A DNA stretch of 7,574 nucleotides from a bacterium (GTDB lineage: Bacteria; Bacteroidota; Ignavibacteria; Kapaibacteriales; UBA2268). The translations under genes were made by a program, and so were the position numbers. The stretch covers positions 1-7,574 of the forward strand of contig JANJUO010000153.1 in assembly GCA_024710535.1 (NCBI GenBank), given 5' to 3'. Positions 1 through 5,302 of the stretch are shown here, piece after piece (the first letter of the stretch is position 1; each line of letters starts with the position of its first letter). The notes under the pieces are model-generated. The model made no database searches, was not told where the DNA came from, and was given only the letters and a program-made list of their open reading frames with translations.

Positions 1-2666
1 TCGATTGTATTCAAATTCAAAGGATGCGAACGGAAATACTTCTGCATTGCCGATTGAATCAATTCGCCTTGAATAAACTCATCAAAGGTCTGCAGAATTG
101 ATATTTTTATTAAGAATCTTTCGGTGGTAACATCAAAAACAAGATTAGGCAAATTTTTCCTAACAATATCATCAACTATCGTATCAGCAGATTGAAGCAA
201 TCGAGCTGTGCGATTTAATGTATCAACAATCGAAGGATTATAATCATTTCTTAATTTTGGCAAAAGATCCAATCTTACTTTGTTTCTCGTGTAATTCATC
301 AATGAATTTGACTCATCCTCTCGCCACTTCAAATTGCGGGTTTTTGCATATTCAATAATTTCTGATTTTTTGAAATTAATCAATGGACGAACAATCAAAA
401 CATTTTTCACTAAATGCCTTTTGGACGGAATGCCGCTCAAGCCGGTTAGCCCGGAGCCACGCATCAAATTAATCAAAAAAGTTTCTGCAGAATCATCTGC
501 ATTATGTGCCGAAGCAACAAAATCAGCCGTAATTGTTCTCGCTGTTCTTTCATAAAAATTATATCGCAAAGTACGTGCAGAATGCTCGATTGAAATAGAA
601 TTTTTTTCTGAAAATTGCTTTACATTTCCCGATGAATGATAATAATTCAATTTATACTGCTCTGCCAAAGACTTAACAAACTGCTCATCTTTTTTGGAAT
701 TTTCGCCACGCAAATTATGATTGAAATGTCCGATATAAATCGTAAAATAATATTTCGATGCAAGTTGCGCCATAATATCAAGCAAAACAATCGAATCCAC
801 TCCGCCACTTACAGCAAGAATAAATTTCATCCCGCTTTCGATATATAATTCTTTTCTCAAAAATTCATCTACTTTATTAATAGAATTTGTGATCAACGGA
901 TTAGATTTTTCTGCATTTGTTAATAATTTCAATGCCGGAATTATTGAATACTCAGGAATCAATCTTTTAAGAGAAGTTTTGCGTTTTTCGAGTTGCTTTT
1001 TCTCATTAACCTTGATAAGTTGATTATGCTTCGGCTCTTTTTTATCCTGTATTTTAACTGCTTTGATATCTTTGCTATCAATGATGTGAACAGGAATTAT
1101 CTCTTTCTCGAGTTTGGAAACAAATTTTGCAGGTACTTCAACTATTATTTCCGGAGCTTCGAGCTTCTTTTCAATCAAATTTTTATCAGTCTGCTTAGCC
1201 GCTATGATTTCTTTTTTCTCTTGGGCAATTTCAGCAATTTCCTGACTAATACTTATTTTAGTTGTGTCATCGCTTTCTTCAGCTACCGCTTCAATTTTCT
1301 GCTGTTTTTCTTTTTTCTTTTTCTTGCGATTATTCTTTTTTGATTTTGATTCAATTGGTGCTTCCGGAATGATAACATCCACTTTTTCGTCAGAAATTTC
1401 TGCTGGAATTTCGTAGATACTTTCTGCTTCATTTAAAATTTCGTCATCATTCTCAACAATCGAAGCTGGCAATGATTCTAAAAGATTTATATTTTGAAAT
1501 AGATTTTTGGTTAAATCAACAACTATATAATTATCAGCTGGAATATCTGCATCTACAATTTCTTCAATTTTAGATTTGGGAATTATCTCCAAAATTGATT
1601 CTACTTCAACCGCAACAGTAGTTTCTGCTTCAGCTTTTTGATTTTTCTTGGCTTTTCTTCTTAATCTTTTTGCTCGTTTTTTTTCTGCAATTAATGCCGC
1701 TTTTTCTGCATTTGCTTTTATTTGAGCTTCACTTAATTCAAATTCAAAAACTTTCTCTATCTCAATTTTCTCTTCAATAATCAAAGGTTCAGTTTCAGCA
1801 ACTGTTTCTAACAATTCAACTTTTTTATTCTTATTTTTTCTTTTTTTAGAATTTTTCTTTGGTTGAAAAATCTCGGTTTGAATTGTTTTTTCTTCAATAA
1901 AAACATTTTCTGCAACTAAATTTTCCAATTCAGGAATTTCACCTGTAATTACATTCTGCTCTGCTACAATTTCAGCCGGCTTTTCTGCAACAATAGTTTC
2001 AGTAATCAATTCTGCTTTGAATGGTTTTTTGGATTTTTTCTTCTTGTTTGATTTTGCAGGAATAGTTCTTTCAATTGGCTCGGATTTTTCCTCAACTACT
2101 TCAAGAATTGGCTCAACAACCGTTTCAACTGCTGGTTCAATTTGCGGAATTTGGATTTCGAGAATTTCCGGATTTTCGCTAACGGCAACAACATTTTTCT
2201 TTGCTTTTTTCTTTTTGGTAGATTTTGGAGCTACTTTAGGAATTTTTATCTCTTCAATTGCAACATTCAAATCTAAAGTTTTTTCAGAAATGATTTCTGG
2301 CTCTTGAATTTTTACTTCGGGAACCTTATTTTCAATAATAACTTCAGCAGTTGCTTTGATTTTTGGCTTTTTCTTTTTGCTTGATTTGGCAGATAGATCA
2401 ATTACTTCAACATTGGATAAATCAATATCTTCGCTAATAATTTCCTGTGGCAAAACAATATCTCTCTTTATTTCTGCAACCGGCTCGATAACTTCAAGTA
2501 TCGGCTTCGATTCTGCAAGAGTTTTCTTTGAATTTCTACGTTGATTTTTCTTGTTTGATTTTTGCTGAATATTAACTTCCGGCGCTTTCGATTCAACAAT
2601 TTCAATTTCAGTGGTTTTTACTGTATCTTGAGAGTTTTCATTAATATTTGTTTTTTTTCTTGGCAT
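1..2666 (-). CDS. tilS: tRNA(Ile)-lysidine synthase with a ~590-residue Lys/Glu-rich N-terminal extension (C-terminus beyond window)
   Basis: TilS uses ATP to attach lysine to C34 of the CAU-anticodon tRNA(Ile), so that the tRNA reads AUA; it acts in the cytoplasm and is normally essential. I read the frame codon by codon from ATG at 2666 to position 1 and found no stop: 888 codons are visible. The catalytic part starts near residue 591. It has the N-type PP-loop SGGVDS (620-625), HFNHNLRGE (647-655), ASAHNADDSAET (718-729), MRGSGLTGLSGIP (735-747) and WREDESN (781-787) followed by YTRNKVR (792-798), all family hallmarks. Some of the C-terminal domain lies off the left edge. E. coli TilS is about 430 residues with its PP-loop near the N-terminus, so the first ~590 residues are extra. 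They contain no Trp or Cys and look disordered. ATG lies 15 bp after the guanylyltransferase stop, with no evident SD (AT-rich leader). The TilS assignment is firm; the role of the extension is unknown. Confidence 0.93.
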   Translation of the reverse strand, partial: MPRKKTNINENSQDTVKTTEIEIVESKAPEVNIQQKSNKKNQRRNSKKTLAESKPILEVIEPVAEIKRDIVLPQEIISEDIDLSNVEVIDLSAKSSKKKKPKIKATAEVIIENKVPEVKIQEPEIISEKTLDLNVAIEEIKIPKVAPKSTKKKKAKKNVVAVSENPEILEIQIPQIEPAVETVVEPILEVVEEKSEPIERTIPAKSNKKKKSKKPFKAELITETIVAEKPAEIVAEQNVITGEIPELENLVAENVFIEEKTIQTEIFQPKKNSKKRKNKNKKVELLETVAETEPLIIEEKIEIEKVFEFELSEAQIKANAEKAALIAEKKRAKRLRRKAKKNQKAEAETTVAVEVESILEIIPKSKIEEIVDADIPADNYIVVDLTKNLFQNINLLESLPASIVENDDEILNEAESIYEIPAEISDEKVDVIIPEAPIESKSKKNNRKKKKKEKQQKIEAVAEESDDTTKISISQEIAEIAQEKKEIIAAKQTDKNLIEKKLEAPEIIVEVPAKFVSKLEKEIIPVHIIDSKDIKAVKIQDKKEPKHNQLIKVNEKKQLEKRKTSLKRLIPEYSIIPALKLLTNAEKSNPLITNSINKVDEFLRKELYIESGMKFILAVSGGVDSIVLLDIMAQLASKYYFTIYIGHFNHNLRGENSKKDEQFVKSLAEQYKLNYYHSSGNVKQFSEKNSISIEHSARTLRYNFYERTARTITADFVASAHNADDSAETFLINLMRGSGLTGLSGIPSKRHLVKNVLIVRPLINFKKSEIIEYAKTRNLKWREDESNSLMNYTRNKVRLDLLPKLRNDYNPSIVDTLNRTARLLQSADTIVDDIVRKNLPNLVFDVTTERFLIKISILQTFDEFIQGELIQSAMQKYFRSHPLNLNTI
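1296..2561 (-). repeat. Degenerate lysine-cluster repeats in the N-terminal extension of the TilS fusion
   Basis: Residues 36-457 of the fusion protein carry seven basic clusters: KSNKKNQRRNSKK (36-48), KSSKKKKPKIK (94-104), KSTKKKKAKK (148-157), KSNKKKKSKKPFK (205-217), KKNSKKRKNKNKK (270-282), KKRAKRLRRKAKK (329-341) and KSKKNNRKKKKKEK (441-454). The first six start 54-65 residues apart. The linkers are rich in Glu, Ile, Val and Pro, with recurring patterns such as PEI, VAE and EPI. Clusters 2-4 are most alike (K-S-S/T/N-KKKK), which suggests duplication of a unit of about 165-195 bp followed by decay. This is seen directly in the translation; a duplication origin is inferred. The composition predicts an intrinsically disordered chain with alternating positive and negative blocks, a type that often contacts RNA or other polyanions. 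Confidence 0.75.
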
Positions 2667-2681
2667 AATTTAATTCAAATT

Positions 2682-3776
2682 TTATAAAAATTTATTAATA
2701 TTGCGTCTTCGCAAATGGTCAACAAGTTCCTGAACATCATCAGAAGCGCCTCTGCGACAGATGAGAATCGAATCGTCAGTATCAATCACAATTACATCGC
2801 TCATACCAACAACGCCAACAAATTTTCCACTTTGAGAAATAATCATAGAATTTTTGTTGTTGATTGAAATTATATCTCCCTCGAGTACATTGTTATGAGC
2901 ATCTTTCAATGATAATCTATATAATTCATCCCAATTATCCAAATCACTCCAGAAAAATGAAGACTGAATGCAATAAACATTGTCTGCTTTTTCCAAAATA
3001 CCATAATCGAGCGACATTGGATTTAATTGTTTATAAATGTATTTCAATTCTTCAATATAACCTTCTTTCCCGATATATCTTCTGAGAGTTTCGTATTTTT
3101 CTGCATAATTTGGCAAATATTTAGCAAATAAATGCTCAAAAACATCAATTCGCCAAATAAACATACCGCTATTCCAAACAAAATCTCCTGAGTCTATGAA
3201 GCGTTCTGCAGTTTTTTTATCGGGTTTTTCGGCAAAAGTATTCGTAAGTCTTGCTCCCAAATCATAATATTCTTCAATACCGGCATTATCCTGCTTAAGT
3301 TGAATATATCCATATCCAATTTCCGGTCTTGTTGGTGGAATGCCGATTGTAACAACAGAATGCCTGTTGTATGCAATTTTTACAGCCGTTTCTATGCTTT
3401 GAATAAATTCACCAACATTAGAAATTATGTGATCTGACGGGAAAATGCACATAACTGTATCATCAGAATAGCCCTTATTCTGCAAATAAATGCTTGCAAG
3501 AGCCGTACATGGAGCAGTATGCCTGCCAAATGGTTCAAAAATAAGATTTTCAAACGGAATTTTTGGCAATTGTTCCTTAACAACATCCACAAATCTATAT
3601 GCAGTTATCAGAAAAATATCTTCTTTTTCAAAAAATTGCAATAATCTGGAATAAGTGTTCTGCAAAAGAGTTCCTTCACCCATTGTATGAGTGAATTGTT
3701 TTGGTAATTTAGCTGTACTTTTGGGCCAAAACTTTGCACCCATTCCGCCTGCCATAATTACTGCCACTTTTTTCAT
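2682..3776 (-). CDS. manC: Mannose-1-phosphate guanylyltransferase (single-domain)
   Basis: This 364-residue protein should make GDP-mannose from mannose-1-phosphate and GTP, feeding cell-surface polysaccharides, GDP-fucose or glycosylation. It shows the nucleotidyltransferase signature near the N-terminus (AGG at 9-11, FWP at 16-18, PKQF at 25-28), FPSDH (112-116, with the expected metal-binding Asp115), the IGIPPTRPEIGYGYI stretch (144-158), AEKP (182-185), WNSGMF (201-206), DYGILEK (257-263) and WSDLDNW (276-282). A left-handed beta-helix-like C-terminus follows (about 300-345). The length fits the short guanylyltransferases without a fused phosphomannose isomerase domain. Two usually conserved positions differ: Lys15 where the family has Arg in the GxGxR signature, and Asp280 where Gly is usual. 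ATG at 3776 is preceded by GAGGT 8 nt upstream, which supports this start. The tilS fusion follows after 15 bp. The symbol follows family usage; some genomes call it manC, others cpsB or mpg. Confidence 0.93.
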   Translation of the reverse strand: MKKVAVIMAGGMGAKFWPKSTAKLPKQFTHTMGEGTLLQNTYSRLLQFFEKEDIFLITAYRFVDVVKEQLPKIPFENLIFEPFGRHTAPCTALASIYLQNKGYSDDTVMCIFPSDHIISNVGEFIQSIETAVKIAYNRHSVVTIGIPPTRPEIGYGYIQLKQDNAGIEEYYDLGARLTNTFAEKPDKKTAERFIDSGDFVWNSGMFIWRIDVFEHLFAKYLPNYAEKYETLRRYIGKEGYIEELKYIYKQLNPMSLDYGILEKADNVYCIQSSFFWSDLDNWDELYRLSLKDAHNNVLEGDIISINNKNSMIISQSGKFVGVVGMSDVIVIDTDDSILICRRGASDDVQELVDHLRRRNINKFL

Positions 3777-3784
3777 CAGATTTT

Positions 3785-3789
3785 ACCTC
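3785..3789 (-). promoter_or_regulatory. Shine-Dalgarno sequence of the guanylyltransferase gene
   Basis: The minus strand reads GAGGT here, 8 nt before the ATG at 3776. It can pair with the anti-SD CCUCC of 16S rRNA. It is the only clear SD in the window: the tilS fusion and cheV starts have only A/T-rich leaders. It fixes the guanylyltransferase start. Confidence 0.6.
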
Positions 3790-3810
3790 AATTTGAAAAT
3801 ACACTAACTA

Positions 3811-3818
3811 CAAAATTA
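3811..3818 (-). promoter_or_regulatory. Candidate Bacteroidota-type -7 element for the guanylyltransferase-tilS operon
   Basis: On the minus strand these bases read TAATTTTG, an exact match to the Bacteroidota -7 consensus TAnnTTTG. A start site a few bases downstream would give a leader of about 30 nt before ATG 3776, enough to contain the SD. I see no convincing TTTG (-33 element) at the usual 19-21 nt upstream spacing, and such 8-mers arise often by chance in AT-rich DNA, so this is only a candidate. Confidence 0.25.
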
Positions 3819-4036
3819 CACACTTATTTCTAAATGATAAAAGAAAACAACTTATATACAACAATTTTATTAATAAAATAAATATTTATTTGTAATTTCA
3901 GAAAATAATGTTAATTTTAATATGTTGAAATTTGTAAATACCCAGCGGTTTTATGATTTTCAATTTGCCTTGTTATTTGAATAAAAAAAAGTATTTCTGA
4001 ACAATTTAAAATAATAAAATTAAAGAAATGCATTGA

Positions 4037-4148
4037 TTATCCCGATAGGGATTATATGTTTGTAACAATTGAAATACACCTAAATCCAGCAATCCCCGGC
4101 GGATTGAATCGTTATTGTAAATATTCAACGACTACTGTGTTTTAGGTG
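4037..4148. repeat. Double-hairpin intergenic element, possibly a dispersed repeat
   Basis: Three structured parts follow each other. First, ATCCC-GATA-GGGAT (4039-4052) is a perfect 5-bp hairpin, followed by TATATGTTTGTAACAA. Second, CAATCC-CCGGC-GGATTG (4090-4106) is a perfect 6-bp hairpin followed by AATC. Third, CACCTAAA (4077-4084) and TTTAGGTG (4141-4148) are perfect 8-bp inverted repeats enclosing the second hairpin, so 4077-4148 could fold as a long stem-loop. These G/C-rich islands stand out from the AT-rich surroundings. From general recollection, short elements of the form CCCGxAGGG...TATATGTTTGTAG recur between genes in Bacteroidota. That this is a member is inference, because only one copy lies in this window. 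Confidence 0.5.
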
Positions 4149-4269
4149 GATAATTTATACATCTGTTGCAAATATGAGTTCTCTCTGGGAATTATTAAGA
4201 TTTTAATTTGAAAGACAAGAATTCAATAATTACTGATATTAAAATTGTTAAATCAATTGTGTAAAAAAA

Positions 4270-5202
4270 ATGAAAACAAATATTCTGCTGGAATCTGGAA
4301 CAAACGAATTAGAAGTCGTTGAATTTATTTTGAAATATGTTGATAAAAGCAATAATGAACAAATCCAATCTTTTGGTATTAATGTTGCAAAAGTTAGAGA
4401 AATCATAAGAATGCCGGATCTAACCAAAATGCCTAATATGCCAAATACTGTTTATGGTGTGTTTAATCTACGCGGGCAAATTATACCTGCTGTTGATATT
4501 TGCAAGTTTTTATACAATGTTCCAAACTATTCAGCAGAACGAAAAATGATCATCGCTGAGTTTAATAAAGTACGCGTTGGTTTTATTGTTCATGACGTTC
4601 AGAGAATACATAGAATTTCTTGGAATGACATCATTTCACCAGACACAATGCAGGAATTCGATCCCGAAAAATCATCAATAATTGGCTTGATTGCATATCA
4701 AAACAAACATATTTTGATGCTTGATGTGGAGAAAATAATTGCTGATATTGATCCAACAAGTGCTATTGATGGCTCTCAACCATATAAAATAGTCGATAAA
4801 AAATTCCATGTTTATACCGCAGAAGATTCTGTAGTAATTCGAAAGATGATAACAGACCGATTAATAAAAGCCGGATTTGAAGTAACAAGTTTCAATGACG
4901 GTTTAAGTTGCTGGGAAGCAATGGCAGAAATAGAAGAACGAATCAAAGCTGGAGAAGATCTAAAGAATATCGTTAATTTGGTGATTACTGATATAGAAAT
5001 GCCAAAAATGGATGGCTATACGTTAACTAAATTAATAAAAGATTCTCCAACATTTGGAAAATTACCAGTTGTGATTTTCTCTTCGATTGTTTCGAAAGAT
5101 GTTATTCATAAGGGCGAATCTGTTGGCGCAGATGCCCAACTTACAAAACCACAAATTGGCGAACTTCTTGACGTAGTGAGAATTCTATTAGAGAGAGAAT
5201 AA
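4270..5202 (+). CDS. cheV: CheV-type chemotaxis coupling protein (CheW domain + receiver domain)
   Basis: CheV couples chemoreceptors to the CheA kinase through its CheW-like domain and is itself phosphorylated on its receiver domain, which tunes receptor-array output. The 310-residue protein opens with ILLESGTNELEVVEF (5-19), a strong CheV mark. A CheW domain spans about 15-165, with NLRGQIIPAVD at 66-76. The receiver spans about 178-308: acidic pair Glu185-Asp186, phospho-acceptor Asp241 in ITDIEMPKMDG (239-249), Ser271 at the switch Thr/Ser position, and Lys293 in TKP. All catalytic receiver residues are present, so it should accept phosphate from CheA. Gln290 sits where CheY has its switch aromatic residue. 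The ATG follows eight As without an SD, and an in-frame stop at 4249-4251 rules out a long N-terminal extension. No other chemotaxis gene is in view; its partners must be encoded elsewhere. A likely terminator follows 30 bp after its stop. Confidence 0.93.
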   Translation: MKTNILLESGTNELEVVEFILKYVDKSNNEQIQSFGINVAKVREIIRMPDLTKMPNMPNTVYGVFNLRGQIIPAVDICKFLYNVPNYSAERKMIIAEFNKVRVGFIVHDVQRIHRISWNDIISPDTMQEFDPEKSSIIGLIAYQNKHILMLDVEKIIADIDPTSAIDGSQPYKIVDKKFHVYTAEDSVVIRKMITDRLIKAGFEVTSFNDGLSCWEAMAEIEERIKAGEDLKNIVNLVITDIEMPKMDGYTLTKLIKDSPTFGKLPVVIFSSIVSKDVIHKGESVGADAQLTKPQIGELLDVVRILLERE

Positions 5203-5231
5203 AGCAATTTCAGAAAAGCGAATAAAAATAA

Positions 5232-5280
5232 TCGGCTCCTTTTTGTAATTTCGTTATTCAAATTACTATTAAGGAGCCGA
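5232..5280. terminator. Bidirectional rho-independent terminator between convergent cheV and S9 peptidase genes
   Basis: TCGGCTCCTT (5232-5241) pairs perfectly with AAGGAGCCGA (5271-5280). Inside it, GTAATTT (5245-5251) pairs with AAATTAC (5260-5266) around an 8-nt loop. The two stems are joined by a small TTT / TATT internal loop. On the plus strand the hairpin is followed by AAAATTTTTT; on the minus strand it is followed by TTATTTTTATT. It starts 30 bp after the cheV stop and 23 bp after the peptidase stop, so it suits both converging transcripts. Confidence 0.85.
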
Positions 5281-5302
5281 AAATTTTTTAATTCAAATTT
5301 TA

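Larger units (their letters stand above)
3777..4269. other. 493-bp intergenic region between divergent guanylyltransferase and cheV genes
   Basis: Both flanking genes point away from this gap, so it should hold promoters for both. The left part has the SD and a candidate -7 element for the minus-strand operon, and an AT-only perfect palindrome at 3876-3891. From about 4035 to 4150 lies a double-hairpin element, annotated separately. The last ~110 bp before cheV is AT-rich leader. I could not find a well-spaced promoter for cheV there: TTTG at 4207-4210 and TAAAATTG at 4240-4247 resemble Bacteroidota elements but are 29 nt apart, too far. No convincing gene or structured RNA of a known family is visible. 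Confidence 0.6.

Noticed and set aside
334..848. Two plus-strand open frames (334-555 and 636-848)
   Set aside because: They lie opposite clearly conserved TilS catalytic motifs on the minus strand and resemble no known family.
993..1343. Plus-strand open frame of 116 codons rich in Phe and Leu, looking like a membrane protein
   Set aside because: It is antisense to the lysine-rich extension of the tilS fusion: Lys/Glu codons on one strand read as Phe/Leu/Ser on the other. The same holds for the plus-strand frames at 2017-2307 and 2356-2544.
1296..2561. Repetitive DNA as a possible CRISPR array or tandem DNA repeat
   Set aside because: The units are degenerate, encoded in one unbroken frame and differ in length; there are no identical direct repeats with unique spacers.
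2864..3376. Small frames on either strand inside the guanylyltransferase gene
   Set aside because: They overlap a well-conserved gene in other frames and have no start signal or recognisable motif.
3876..3891. 16-bp perfect palindrome AAATAAATATTTATTT
   Set aside because: It contains only A and T in a very AT-rich stretch, where such palindromes arise readily by chance; there is no second copy nearby to suggest an operator.
4056..4145. 29-codon plus-strand frame from ATG to TAG
   Set aside because: It lies within the double-hairpin element and ends inside its right inverted repeat. It has no SD and no recognisable protein features, so it is probably a by-product of the repeat.
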